From assembly GCF_905250085.1 (NCBI RefSeq), contig NZ_CAJNOB010000034.1, forward strand, positions 80,007-144,006: a stretch of DNA of 64,000 nucleotides, given 5' to 3'. The translations under genes were made by a program, and so were the position numbers. Below are positions 7,709 to 16,307 of the stretch, piece by piece (the first letter of the stretch is position 1; every line of letters begins with the position of its first letter). The notes under the pieces were generated by a model. It saw nothing but the letters and a program-made list of their open reading frames with translations. It was not told the origin of the DNA and did not search any database. This stretch comes from Candidatus Methylacidithermus pantelleriae (GTDB taxonomy: Bacteria > Verrucomicrobiota > Verrucomicrobiia > Methylacidiphilales > Methylacidiphilaceae).

Positions 7709-8884
7709 CTAGTCCAGGTTCCCAAACCATTTTCCAAGGAAATAGGTGACGACTGCCTCAAGAATGCCGACAAGGGTCATCTCCAGACCACTTGCCCACC
7801 AGGATCGGAGGGTGAGCAGGCTTTTGGCGGCACCGATAGCAAAGTGAGCGACGATGCTGACCGCAAAGGAAGTCGCTACTGCAAGGACACCAGGAAGAAA
7901 GAAAAACGGGACTAGCGGCACAAAGGCTCCCGAAGCTGTGGAAAGAAGGGCTGAAAAGCATGACACCCATGGGTTGGGAAGTTGGGACATTGTCAGTCCG
8001 AGCTCATTTTGGAGCATCATTTCTAGAAAAGCTTCCGGCTGCTGGGACATCTTTTCGGCCAGTTCTTGGGCCTGGTGGGGAGCCAGGCCTTGAAGCTCGT
8101 AAAAAAGACTGAGCTCTTCTTTTTCCTCTTGGGGGTTGGTGTGCAGCTCCTCCTTTTCCCTTGCAATTTCTGCCTCCATGAGTTCGCGCTGGCTCTTGGC
8201 CGCAAGGTAGGCGCCTGCCCCCATGGACAAGCTGGAAGCCAGCATACCAGCCAGTCCCGAAAGAATCACATAATGCTCCTGGTTGCCCGTCGCCCCGGCC
8301 ATACCGGAAACGATTCCAAAGACCGCCCCCAAACCGTCGTTGGCTCCATAGACCGCATCGGCAATCCAGCTACCCCCTCTTTTGTGCCAGGGTTCCCGCC
8401 GGAGAATCCCTTGCAACCGCCGTTGAGTTTCGCTCTGGGTGGCCAGGGCATGTACGACGCCAGCATGGGTACGCTCCTCCTTGAGGATCTGTTCCCATAC
8501 CTGCCGCGACGGGTGGGGTAACAAAGCTCGCGTATCTTCCCCAACGGCCGAGTCCTCTGCCAGTTTTCGTTCCCGAGCTTCCATTTCAAGCAAGGCTTGC
8601 TCCGGGCTAGTCCAACTCCACCGCCAGCCATACCAGAAGCGGAGCCCCGTTTCCCAAAGAATGGGTACCTTCGCACCCAGTTTTTCCAATTGTTCTCGAC
8701 ACCGCGTTGCATGCGACCGCTCAATTTCGGCAAGTCGCTGGAAGATTTCCCGCCTCCGGGAATGAGGCTCTCGCTTGGCGAGAAGCTCGTAGATCCGGGC
8801 ATTTTCCATTTCCAAACGCCATTGTTCCGTCCAAATCCTGACCGCAACGTTCTTGCCGGTGCTCGACTCAGGCTTTTTCTTCAT
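7709..8884 (-). CDS. Membrane-bound ferritin: ferritin-like domain fused to VIT1/CCC1 transporter
   Basis: A 391-residue fusion. Residues ~15-150 form a four-helix ferritin/rubrerythrin-like domain with the carboxylate and histidine pattern WRLEMENARIYELL, FQRLAEIERSHATRC and ILKEERTHAGVVHAL. Residues ~170-391 form a VIT1/CCC1-type membrane domain starting GGSWIADAVYGANDGLGAVFG, with about five helices. The arrangement matches MbfA-type proteins, which oxidise Fe(II) and export iron. ATG at 8884 is chosen because GGAAGGAG lies 12 bp upstream; the frame extends to 8947 without support. Divergent from the GT51 gene, convergent with hemQ. Confidence 0.85.
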   Translation of the reverse strand: MKKKPESSTGKNVAVRIWTEQWRLEMENARIYELLAKREPHSRRREIFQRLAEIERSHATRCREQLEKLGAKVPILWETGLRFWYGWRWSWTSPEQALLEMEARERKLAEDSAVGEDTRALLPHPSRQVWEQILKEERTHAGVVHALATQSETQRRLQGILRREPWHKRGGSWIADAVYGANDGLGAVFGIVSGMAGATGNQEHYVILSGLAGMLASSLSMGAGAYLAAKSQRELMEAEIAREKEELHTNPQEEKEELSLFYELQGLAPHQAQELAEKMSQQPEAFLEMMLQNELGLTMSQLPNPWVSCFSALLSTASGAFVPLVPFFFLPGVLAVATSFAVSIVAHFAIGAAKSLLTLRSWWASGLEMTLVGILEAVVTYFLGKWFGNLD

Positions 8885-9099
8885 GGAAAGTGTTTGCTCC
8901 TTCCAAAGCCGTCCTTTTGTCTTCCCTTGGTTGCTATCCCATGGCAACTATGGTCTTTGCGCCAATGGATCGATCGGAAAAGCTATCCAAGAAGCCTTTG
9001 ACTCAGTCCCGGCAGTCCTCGGTCAACGGGCTTCCTTACCTAGGGCGTCCGCCGTTTAGAAAGATCGTACTTCAAAAGATTCCCGTTGTCTCGACTCGC

Positions 9100-9915
9100 A
9101 TGGACGCTGGGCGAAAACATCCTTGGTTGCCGTATGTCTCCTGCCTGGGGGCTGGCTTCCTTTTCCTTGTGCTCCTTGGTCTGGCTTTTGGGATTTTCCT
9201 CCCACTCCCGCCCAGTCTCGATAATCCCCTTACCAACCAAAGGGGATCCGGTTCGGACACCAACGCAAGAGCTAGCTCTTCGCTGACCCTTCGCGTTCCC
9301 CTTTCGCTGGTTTCTCCCTGGCTCATCCGAGCCACCATCGCAGCGGAGGATCGCAACTTCTGGAAGCATCATGGCGTAGATTTCTGGGCGACCCTCCGCG
9401 CCCTGCGGGATGCGCTCCGCTACGGAAAAGCAGTCTCAGGGGCCTCTACGATTACGCAGCAGTTAATTAAGATTAGTGAAAACCCTCCCAGACCGAGAAC
9501 GTTGCTGACCAAACTTCGGGAAATGATCCTTGCAGTTCGCCTTGAGTGTCGATGGACGAAAGAACGGATTTTAGAGGAATACCTAAACCGTCTTTATTAT
9601 GGCAATGACCAGATAGGGTGCGCGGCGGCGGCTCGATTCTACTTTGGGAAAGACGTCGGGCGATTGACGGCTGCAGAAGCTGCCCTACTGGCAGGCATTC
9701 CTCAAGCTCCTGCTCGTCTTAATCCCTACGTTCACTGGGAAAGGGCTCGGAGACGGCAGCGATGGATTTTGGGACAAATGCTGGCCCACCAATTCCTCTC
9801 GCAGGAACAATACCGCAGGGCTTTGGGGGAGACGGTCCAGTTGCTCCCCCATGAGCTCGGTGGATCTCTCCGCGGGTCTCGCCAGCCCTTGAGAGGGCTG
9901 GGTGCGCTAAGGTGA
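9100..9915 (+). CDS. GT51 peptidoglycan glycosyltransferase, PBP1C-like but without transpeptidase domain
   Basis: The GT51 domain has its five motifs: EDRNFWKHHGVDFWATLRA (catalytic Glu in the first), GASTITQQLIK, KLREMILAVRLE, RILEEYLNRLYYGN and AALLAGIPQAPARLNP. A membrane anchor precedes it. It polymerises lipid II glycan chains at the outer face of the inner membrane. The motif wording (FWKHHGVD, IPQAPARLNP) resembles the glycosyltransferase half of PBP1C, yet the frame stops right after the domain. The start is uncertain: the frame is open back to a GTG at 8890 with ATGs at 8941, 8950 and 8965; 9100 is chosen because it lies just before the membrane helix. Confidence 0.75.
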   Translation: MDAGRKHPWLPYVSCLGAGFLFLVLLGLAFGIFLPLPPSLDNPLTNQRGSGSDTNARASSSLTLRVPLSLVSPWLIRATIAAEDRNFWKHHGVDFWATLRALRDALRYGKAVSGASTITQQLIKISENPPRPRTLLTKLREMILAVRLECRWTKERILEEYLNRLYYGNDQIGCAAAARFYFGKDVGRLTAAEAALLAGIPQAPARLNPYVHWERARRRQRWILGQMLAHQFLSQEQYRRALGETVQLLPHELGGSLRGSRQPLRGLGALR

Positions 9916-10132
9916 TTCAAGGGAAAACGGAGCAATTCCCTTTTGCTCCCACCTTTCCCCCAAAACGGGAGGCCAGCTTGCCGGGTTGGCGAACGATCTC
10001 CCAGGGCAGTCAGGTCAGAAGAGCTACGGGGAGAAGTGTTTAGGAAAAAAGTCCACAAGAAGCGCCCTATCCCTATCGTTTACCCGATAGAAAAAGTTGC
10101 ACGACTTGCTGGGGTTTCCCATGCTTGAGTCC

Positions 10133-10378
10133 ATGGCTCGGGTGGTTCTTTATGTCAGAACAGGGTGTCCTTGGTGCGCGGAGGTGGAAAAAATTTTGGA
10201 TCGATATGGCCTTTCCTATGACCGGGTGGATATTCTTCGCAACCCCCAGGGTGGTCGAAGACTTGCCAAGATGATTGGCAAGGCGAAAACACCTGCCCTG
10301 GAGTGGGACGATGAGGTGTTAGCGGCGTTTAGCGAAGCGGAGCTCAAAAGCTTCTTGGAATTACGGGGAATCGTTTGA
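10133..10378 (+). CDS. Glutaredoxin-like thioredoxin-fold protein
   Basis: An 81-residue small thioredoxin fold. Residues 12-15 are the active-site CPWC in the context VVLYVRTGCPWCAEVEKIL, followed by LSYDRVDILRNPQG and KAKTPALEW, where the cis-Pro of glutaredoxins sits (TPALEW). It would reduce disulfides or glutathione-type mixed disulfides, or deliver electrons to a reductase. The frame is open back to a TTG at 10097; ATGs at 10121 and 10133 are both possible. The next gene begins 60 bp on. Confidence 0.75.
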   Translation: MARVVLYVRTGCPWCAEVEKILDRYGLSYDRVDILRNPQGGRRLAKMIGKAKTPALEWDDEVLAAFSEAELKSFLELRGIV

Positions 10379-10437
10379 GTGGGTGACGGATGAGAGGAGT
10401 GCCCGCGGGGATCGGGTCTCCAAAGACAAGAATAACG

Positions 10438-10887
10438 ATGGCAGCAAAAACCGAGCGAGTCAGTCGCCTTTTATCCAGTCAGCCAGGAAACGGCGGTTGG
10501 GATCCACGATATCGAGTGTTTTTCCAGCTGTTGGAACAGTCCCGTTACTATGAGGCCCACGATGTTCTGGAAGATCTCTGGTTACAACGGCGCAAAGAAC
10601 CGGACGGCAACTTTTACAAAGCGCTGATTCAAGTAGCTGGTGCGTTTGTCCATGCGACAAAAGGAAGATGGGAACCTGCTCGAAAACTCCTAGTCCTTGC
10701 TTCGGGCTATTTTGCCCAGTATCCAGCCATGGTGGCGGGTCTTCCCCCGCAAGAGCTTGCACGCTGGTGCCGGAATACGGCTCAGGACTGGCAGGATAAC
10801 CCGCCAGTGGATTTGCCACCTTTTCCCTTCTTGCCGGAAGGGCCCCCACCGTCCCCAGCTCCTCAGCAGGCACAGGTGTCCGGCTAG
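10438..10887 (+). CDS. DUF309 domain protein
   Basis: A 149-residue protein with the DUF309 helical-bundle pattern at residues ~25-105: QSRYYEAHDVLEDLWLQRR and GNFYKALIQVAGAFVHATKG, then a Pro-rich C-terminal tail. The family is found in many bacteria; its function is not known. The ATG at 10438 gives a protein that begins just before the domain; the frame is open to an ATG at 10390. Its last 4 bases overlap the end of the convergent def gene. Confidence 0.75.
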   Translation: MAAKTERVSRLLSSQPGNGGWDPRYRVFFQLLEQSRYYEAHDVLEDLWLQRRKEPDGNFYKALIQVAGAFVHATKGRWEPARKLLVLASGYFAQYPAMVAGLPPQELARWCRNTAQDWQDNPPVDLPPFPFLPEGPPPSPAPQQAQVSG

Positions 10888-11447
10888 GCGGGTGGTAAGA
10901 CTGTTCCCTCGCGAATTTTGTCCAGGATTTCCCGCAGCGATTGTCGCTCCATCGGGTCCAGGTAATCGATGAAAAGCCTTCCCATTAGGTGATCCCATTC
11001 ATGCTGGATCACGATGGACAGAAACCCGGAAGCCTCAAAGACCAGAGGTCTTCCCTCAAGATCTTGACACCGCACCAGCACCCGGCGGGCACGGGGGACG
11101 GTCAGTCGTAGACCAGGGAAGCTTAAGCAGCCTTCTTCAGAAGGCTCTTTACTTTTGGTTAATTCCAACTTCGGGTTGATGAGAACCAGAGGCATCCAAT
11201 CGGCAACGGGAATTTTCTTGCCGTCAGCAATGAAACTGGAGGGCCGATCGGTTACCCCCCGGACGTCAATCACGGCTACTTGCAGGGCCACGCCGACCTG
11301 CTGTGCTGCCAAGCCCACCCCTTTATGGGCGTGCATGGTCTCAACCATATCCTGCGCGAGTCGCCGCAAGGTATCGTCGAAGCGCTGGACTGGTTCCCCC
11401 TTTTTCCGAAGGATCGGATTTCCGTAAAGGACGATGGGTAAAATCAC
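10884..11447 (-). CDS. def: Peptide deformylase
   Basis: A 187-residue metalloenzyme with all three deformylase motifs: GVGLAAQQVG at ~43-52, EGCLSFPG at ~106-113 (the Cys binds the metal) and QHEWDHLMG (HExxDH-type, two His ligands and the catalytic Glu). It removes the formyl group from the N-terminal Met of new proteins. Its ATG overlaps the exbD stop by 4 bases, so it is translationally coupled as the last gene of a tonB-exbB-exbD-def unit, an unusual setting for def, which is more often next to fmt. Confidence 0.92.
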   Translation of the reverse strand: MILPIVLYGNPILRKKGEPVQRFDDTLRRLAQDMVETMHAHKGVGLAAQQVGVALQVAVIDVRGVTDRPSSFIADGKKIPVADWMPLVLINPKLELTKSKEPSEEGCLSFPGLRLTVPRARRVLVRCQDLEGRPLVFEASGFLSIVIQHEWDHLMGRLFIDYLDPMERQSLREILDKIREGTVLPPA

Positions 11448-11860
11448 GGTCGTTGTGGTTCTTCTTGGGTAATGGTAGGCAACGCAGCGATACCCGCAAA
11501 TTTTGCGGCGTCCATCACGTGCACGATCGTTTGGAAGGGTGCCCGTTTACTTGCCTTTAAGACGAACTGGCAGGTAGGATCTCGCGCCCTCCGCTCTTTG
11601 AGCTCGGGACCCAAGCGGTCAGGTTCAATCGGCGTGTCGTTAAGGAAAATTCGCTCATCGGCGGTCACATAGATGACAACCGGTGCGTCCATGGGAGAAA
11701 ATTTGGCTTGGCCCGAACGGGGTAGTTCGATTTGAACGACCGGCTCTTCTTTTCGAAAGGTAGTGGTGACAACAAAAAAGATGAGCACAATGACAAGGAT
11801 ATCGATAAGCGAGACGATGTTAACGACAGGGACCCGGCGCTTCCGTGGGAAAAATCGCAT
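11444..11860 (-). CDS. ExbD/TolR-family biopolymer transport protein
   Basis: A 138-residue protein with a short basic cytoplasmic start (MRFFPRKRRVPVVN), one membrane helix at ~15-37 whose first part carries the conserved proton-relay Asp (IVSLIDILVIVLIFFVV), and a periplasmic domain of ExbD type (YVTADERIFLNDTPIEP, VMDAAKFAGI). It pairs with the ExbB gene directly upstream and the TonB-like gene to energise outer-membrane transport. The ATG at 11860 is chosen; an upstream in-frame codon at 11899 would add only 13 basic residues. Confidence 0.85.
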   Translation of the reverse strand: MRFFPRKRRVPVVNIVSLIDILVIVLIFFVVTTTFRKEEPVVQIELPRSGQAKFSPMDAPVVIYVTADERIFLNDTPIEPDRLGPELKERRARDPTCQFVLKASKRAPFQTIVHVMDAAKFAGIAALPTITQEEPQRP

Positions 11861-11938
11861 GGTCCGTTTTCCCTTTCTTCTGGTTCTTGTGGTGAGCAAA
11901 AGGTGGTGAAAAGCAATTCCAGCCCAAGCAACCGCCGA

Positions 11939-12592
11939 TTAGAAGCGGGCAACAGCACCTTCTCCGTAGAGCTTTGCCAGAAGTTCTAGGCAAAGGTCCT
12001 CAAGCTCAACCGAGTAGAGTTCGACCCGTCTTGAGTAGATACTGTGGGCTACCAGGCAGGGTACAGAGACTCCAAGCCCGAGAAGCGTGGTATGAAGTGC
12101 CTCGGAAATCCCCCGCGCAATCATGCCTCCTTGGCTGCTCAGCCCCTGTTCTCCAACCTGTCCAAAAATCGTGATCAGCCCGGAAATCGTTCCCAGTAGT
12201 CCAAGGAGAGGTCCAATACCCACAATGATCTCTAGGACCACAAGCCCCCTCTCCAAGCGAGCGATTTCAGCTCGAGCTTTTGTTTGAAGGGCTTCCGCGT
12301 TTTCAAATTTGGATAGTGCCAGGTTGCGCAGGGATGCAAGGACCAGTCTTTCCAGAACACTTTTTTCCCTCGCGCATAGCTCTTCCAGTGCGCCAAGCGT
12401 GCGGGCCGATCCAAGCTCCGAAATCGCTTGGGCTACTTCACTCGGAACTACCTGGCCGCGGCGAAGGGAAAAGGCTTTTTCCAAGATGATGGCAACCGCT
12501 ACCACGGAACATCCCACAACCAGATAACTAAAGACGCCCCCTGCCTCTAAGAAGCGACCCAAGGGTCCCCAAGCTTCCAGAAGGAGATTCAT
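11939..12592 (-). CDS. ExbB/TolQ-family proton channel protein
   Basis: A 217-residue inner-membrane protein. Helix 1 is at ~19-40 (VFSYLVVGCSVVAVAIILEKAF). The TolQ/ExbB core GIGPLLGLLGTISGLITIF is at ~128-146, and ARGISEALHTTLLGLGVSVPCLVAH forms helix 3. Together with ExbD (next gene, 78 bp on) it would make the proton-driven stator for the TonB-like protein encoded just upstream. It is only loosely similar to the ExbB-like protein at 6157-6813. Confidence 0.85.
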   Translation of the reverse strand: MNLLLEAWGPLGRFLEAGGVFSYLVVGCSVVAVAIILEKAFSLRRGQVVPSEVAQAISELGSARTLGALEELCAREKSVLERLVLASLRNLALSKFENAEALQTKARAEIARLERGLVVLEIIVGIGPLLGLLGTISGLITIFGQVGEQGLSSQGGMIARGISEALHTTLLGLGVSVPCLVAHSIYSRRVELYSVELEDLCLELLAKLYGEGAVARF

Positions 12593-12693
12593 GGCTCTTA
12601 TTAGGTATTGCCCATCCGGGCCTCTTGCCCCTTCCCTTTTTTAGACTATCCGGCTTCGATCGAGTGGAAAGAAGATTTCCGTAACGAGCACTC

Positions 12694-13824
12694 CTAATAG
12701 ATGGTAAAGCTGCACTCTTCCCAGAACCCATCTCCTACCTGTCTTTTCAAACTTTCGGAAAACGGCTCCATGGGAAAAGCTTTCCGGATGGATTGTAGGG
12801 AAATCGCCCGCAGAACGGCAGTCTCCCCGCTTTCCGTCATTACCGAAAGGTCTCGAACCGTCCCGTCGGCGGTCACATAAAATTTAATCCGCACGGTTCC
12901 CAAAGCCAGAAGGGTCATATTTTGGTCGACTAACCAATACCATGCCGAGCCGATTGCGCGATACATCTTGGCTTTGTACCGCCCCAGTTCGGTTTCCGCG
13001 GCTTCGGGAGAGGAGGGACCGATCTCTGCGGTTCGACCTCCATGGATCTCCCTTCGATAGCGTTCCTGAGTCCGGACGGATCCGGGCGATCCGGTAGCTG
13101 GTTGCTGCCAGCGGAACGTTTCTTGGGATGAACTGTTGGAAGATTGGCGTTCAGGGGCGCGTCGTTCGGGTCCGACCCCGGGAGAGGGCGCTTGGGAAGG
13201 AGAATCCGCACGAACAACAGGGAATTCCGCGTTCTCGAAGGTTTCTTTGCGGGGAGGACGGGTGCTGGGAGCTTCTCTGGGATTCGCCGTTGCTTGCGCT
13301 TGGCTTTTTCCATTTTGGGGAAGATTTCGGTCCATGGGAGACCCCTGAGAGCTAGGCGACCGACTGGATTGCCCGGGGTGGGTTCGCGTTGGAGGAATAT
13401 CGACATACTGAATGCCGGCCTTGGGGTGGCCGCGCATTTCGGGAAGGGCTGATTGAGGGTCTTTTCCCGGAGCTTCACTTTGGAGCCTCGTCGAGCGGTC
13501 CGATTCTAAAGGAGTTTCCTTTTTTGGAGTAAGCCTTTGCGGTTGCCAGGACTCCGTTGGAACAAAGAACTTCTGTGGGAGGGAGTCAGGCGGTGTGGAA
13601 AAAAGCGTCAATTTCGGAGGCGACACCCTGTGGCCAGCTCTTTGCGCAGGCAGGGTTCCTTTGAGCGGGATGAGCTGGGCCAGCGGAAAGAGGGTGAGAT
13701 GAAACAAAACGGAGATTACAAGGAAGGGAAGAAAGCGAGAGCTTTGCCGCCGAGTGGAAAGCATGCCAACTGGGGATCCTACCCAAAATGTAAGCTTGCG
13801 ACCATCCTCTGTTTCGGGGTGCAT
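12694..13824 (-). CDS. TonB-like protein with long Pro/Ser-rich spacer
   Basis: A 376-residue protein. An N-terminal membrane anchor (FLPFLVISVLFHLTLFPLAQL, ~31-51) starts with the SxxxH-like face of TonB helices. A ~200-residue low-complexity periplasmic linker rich in Pro, Ser, Gln, Arg follows, then a C-terminal domain at ~285-376 resembling TonB: RYKAKMYRAIGSAWYW, VRIKFYVTADGTVRDLSVM and LQSIRKAFPMEPF. It would couple the ExbB/ExbD motor to outer-membrane receptors, or act like TolA. The frame begins with an ATG at 13824; an alternative ATG is at 13764. It heads the tonB-exbB-exbD-def unit. Confidence 0.8.
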   Translation of the reverse strand: MHPETEDGRKLTFWVGSPVGMLSTRRQSSRFLPFLVISVLFHLTLFPLAQLIPLKGTLPAQRAGHRVSPPKLTLFSTPPDSLPQKFFVPTESWQPQRLTPKKETPLESDRSTRLQSEAPGKDPQSALPEMRGHPKAGIQYVDIPPTRTHPGQSSRSPSSQGSPMDRNLPQNGKSQAQATANPREAPSTRPPRKETFENAEFPVVRADSPSQAPSPGVGPERRAPERQSSNSSSQETFRWQQPATGSPGSVRTQERYRREIHGGRTAEIGPSSPEAAETELGRYKAKMYRAIGSAWYWLVDQNMTLLALGTVRIKFYVTADGTVRDLSVMTESGETAVLRAISLQSIRKAFPMEPFSESLKRQVGDGFWEECSFTIY

Positions 13825-13948
13825 TTTTTTCGGGTCAACTGAAAGCGAGGTCTTGCACTGCTAGGCAAGGTTTGACAAAAAAGCGAGCCACGGTAGTCTG
13901 AAACGACGAGTCTGGGGGGAACCTTTGAACGATAGGAGAGAGCCAAAA

Positions 13949-14179
13949 ATGGAGGCGGATCTCAAGAACATAAAGAGTGAAAAGATCACGGTAGAGCGGA
14001 AGCACTTCTTTTTTGACCTCAAAGAAAATCAAAGAGGTCGCTTTCTTCGGATTACCGAAGACGTGCGAGGACGGCGGGACACGATCATTATTCCAGCACC
14101 GGGCCTCCATGAGTTCCGGAGGGTTCTGGATTCGATGATCGAAGCCTCCATGAAGGATGGAGATCAGGCGCAAACCTGA
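13949..14179 (+). CDS. PUR-alpha-like nucleic-acid-binding protein (DUF3276)
   Basis: A 76-residue protein that consists of one PUR repeat: KITVERKHFFFDLKEN, RGRFLRITEDVRGRR, then DTIIIPAPGLHEFRRVLDSMIE, the beta-beta-beta-beta-alpha order of PUR domains. Bacterial PUR proteins of spirochaetes and Bacteroidota dimerise and bind single-stranded DNA or RNA and can regulate expression. The ATG at 13949 with AGGAGAG 8 bases upstream is preferred to a TTG at 13925. It is divergent from the TonB-like gene. Confidence 0.8.
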   Translation: MEADLKNIKSEKITVERKHFFFDLKENQRGRFLRITEDVRGRRDTIIIPAPGLHEFRRVLDSMIEASMKDGDQAQT

Positions 14180-14579
14180 GGGATGTATCCCACAACCCCT
14201 CGGTCCGGTTCGAATCTCTCGGATTAGGGAAAAAGAAGCTTTCTTGGCCTTTTTCCCCATCTGGAGTTCTCCACTTGTGCAAGTCTCGGAAAGGACCATA
14301 CGCTCACGGCCTATCTTTTGGAAAGGAAAAGCCTCATGGGCGAGCGGATCTACGAACGATCCCGCCGTGAGTCGGATCTTTCGTCACGGAAAGCTCTCCG
14401 TTAGCTCATGGGGAGTTGGGGACCCTTTCCCTAGAACTTGATAAGAATCAAAGAAAGGAACCAAGCCAAGGCCACCGGCTGTTTTTCAGGGAAGAGAGCT
14501 CGGGAGCCTGCCTCGGCTTGCTAGGTTTGACACAGGAAGGCAAGCCTGGCTAACCTTCCACAAGGAAAGCCCAGCATCT
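14180..14579. other. Intergenic leader before the polyprenyl synthase
   Basis: 400 bp with no protein-like frame. TTGACA occurs at 14527-14532, in the right range for a promoter of the next gene, but no convincing -10 box follows. Confidence 0.4.
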
Positions 14580-15677
14580 ATGCAAGGGGGCGATTTTCGG
14601 GAGAATTCACCATTGGACACCTCAAATCCGTGTCAATCGTATCCTGCGGGGGTGCGTGGCGCCGGCCATTGGACAAAACTTTTGGTCCCCTTCGAAGCGT
14701 GGCTTCAAGCTTTGGATCGCAGGGTGTTGGAGGAGATCAGCGCGTTTGACCCAGCGCTTGCTCCCCAGCTTGGCGACACCCTATCCAGTCACGGCAAGAG
14801 GCTTAGGCCGGTTGTTGCCCTTCTTTCCGCTGAGGCTACCGGTGGGATTCGACCGGCACATTTGGATCTGGCTCTCATCGTAGAAATGATCCACCTGGCA
14901 ACTCTGGTCCACGACGATATTGTGGATGGGGCCGTTACCCGGAGAGGAGCCCCGACCGCTTTTCTTCGTTGGGGAGCGGATGTTTCGGTACTGCTGGGTG
15001 ACTGCCTCTTTTCCCATGCCTTGAAAATATGCGCTGATTTGCCGCGAGAAGTGTTTCGATCGGTTGCTGCTTCCGTTTGCGTGGTCTGTACGGGAGAAAT
15101 TCTCCAGCTCCAACGACGGTTCGATCTTCGATTGGGAGAGGGCGAATACTTGCGGATCGCTCAAATGAAGACAGGGGAACTTTTTGCAATGCCTTGCCAG
15201 CTGGCAGCCTCCCTTAACAGCTCTCCTAGTGGGATACAAGAGGCCCTGGGGGAGTACGGAAGACTGGTGGGGACCGCTTTTCAGATTTATGACGACTGCT
15301 TAGACCTACTGGGGAGCGAGGAGGAGACCGGCAAAACACTGGGTACCGACCTTGGGCAAGGCCGGTTGACCCTGCCGCTTCTCTATCTACTTGATTCTCC
15401 CAATGGTGGGGCCAAAGAGTGCGTGCTGTCCGTTCTGGGCAATGGTTCTCCTGAAAAGCGTTCCGAGCTGTTGGAGTTTCTTTTCTCCCATGGAGCGTTA
15501 GAGCGGGCCGGGGCAACGGTTCAAAGACTCTTAGAGCAAAGCCGCAACACGCTGCGTTGCCTTCCAGAAAAGGAGGCCGGGGATCGTCTTTGCCACTTAA
15601 CCTACTTGTTGGAAGAGGAATTCCAGACGCTTGTCCATCGGCCGGTCCGACATAGCTTTTTTCCTCGCAACTCCTAG
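14580..15677 (+). CDS. Polyprenyl diphosphate synthase (trans-isoprenyl family)
   Basis: A 365-residue enzyme. The first Asp-rich motif is LVHDDIVDGA (~113) and the second is IYDDCLDLL (~239), with the KRLRP substrate motif at ~73 and KTGELFAMP at ~198. Such enzymes extend farnesyl diphosphate with isopentenyl units to make the C35-C50 side chain of quinones, in line with menaquinone synthesis implied by mqnA/mqnC. The chain length cannot be read safely. The first ~40 residues are an extra, non-conserved leader. AAGGAAAG precedes the ATG. Confidence 0.88.
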   Translation: MQGGDFRENSPLDTSNPCQSYPAGVRGAGHWTKLLVPFEAWLQALDRRVLEEISAFDPALAPQLGDTLSSHGKRLRPVVALLSAEATGGIRPAHLDLALIVEMIHLATLVHDDIVDGAVTRRGAPTAFLRWGADVSVLLGDCLFSHALKICADLPREVFRSVAASVCVVCTGEILQLQRRFDLRLGEGEYLRIAQMKTGELFAMPCQLAASLNSSPSGIQEALGEYGRLVGTAFQIYDDCLDLLGSEEETGKTLGTDLGQGRLTLPLLYLLDSPNGGAKECVLSVLGNGSPEKRSELLEFLFSHGALERAGATVQRLLEQSRNTLRCLPEKEAGDRLCHLTYLLEEEFQTLVHRPVRHSFFPRNS

Positions 15678-15775
15678 AAGCCCATTTTCTTGCTTGCGGG
15701 TGGGAGGAGTTTTGAGGAATTTGGTCTATCCGCGGCTAGGAGCGGTTTGATCCAGGAGACGACAATCAGGCAACG

Positions 15776-15949
15776 ATGAAGCGGACGTATCAACCCTCCA
15801 AGAAACGCTGTCTGAGACAGTACGGTTTTTTGGCGCGCACACGAACCCGCCTGGGGCGCTTGATCTTGCGGCGAAGAAGGAAAAAGGGACGGTATCGATT
15901 GGTACCAGCGCGAACCCGACACAAGTTTGCCCGACACACCCGGACCTAG
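15776..15949 (+). CDS. rpmH: 50S ribosomal protein L34
   Basis: A 57-residue protein too short for most ORF screens. [11 protein letters not shown] is the universal L34 start, followed by a Gly-containing turn, then [17 protein letters not shown] and a terminal basic tail. It is ~10 residues longer than the common 44-46 because of the extra C-terminal stretch. That tail coincides with the segment that overlaps rnpA. CCAGGAGACG lies ~15 bases before the ATG. First gene of the conserved rpmH-rnpA-yidD-yidC block. Confidence 0.93.
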   Translation: MKRTYQPSKKRCLRQYGFLARTRTRLGRLILRRRRKKGRYRLVPARTRHKFARHTRT

Positions 15950-16307
15950 ACCGAAACGCGAGCGGCTTCCTAGAGCCTGCATCGTTAGAAAAAAGGCTTT
16001 AATGGAGCGGCTTTTTTCCGAGGGAACACGATGGTCTGACCCGGCAGTCCTGCTTTTTACCCTTCCCAAGGAGGATCCTTCCGAGCCGGCGGAGGTGGCT
16101 TTCCTGGTGAGCCGGAAACTTAAGAGGGCAGTTCTGCGGAACCGGTTGCGGCGGAGGATGCGGGAAATTTATCGCAGATGGGTCGGGGTGGGAGACAAAC
16201 CGTATTATCTTGCCTGGGTAGCAAGGGAACCGGCTACTCAGCTCGACTTTTGGTCGTTGCGGGAAAAGATGCTACGATTGTATCGAAAGTTCTCCTCCCA
16301 GCGATGA
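15927..16307 (+). CDS. rnpA: Ribonuclease P protein component, overlapping rpmH
   Basis: A 126-residue basic protein. [22 protein letters not shown] is the conserved RnpA N-terminus, and [19 protein letters not shown] is the RNR signature. It binds the catalytic RNA of RNase P and helps mature tRNA 5' ends. The conserved start lies before the only ATG (16002), so translation must begin earlier; the TTG at 15927 is the closest candidate and lies inside rpmH, giving a 23-base overlap in another frame. Its 3' end overlaps yidD by 4 bases. Confidence 0.88.
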   Translation: MPDTPGPRPKRERLPRACIVRKKALMERLFSEGTRWSDPAVLLFTLPKEDPSEPAEVAFLVSRKLKRAVLRNRLRRRMREIYRRWVGVGDKPYYLAWVAREPATQLDFWSLREKMLRLYRKFSSQR

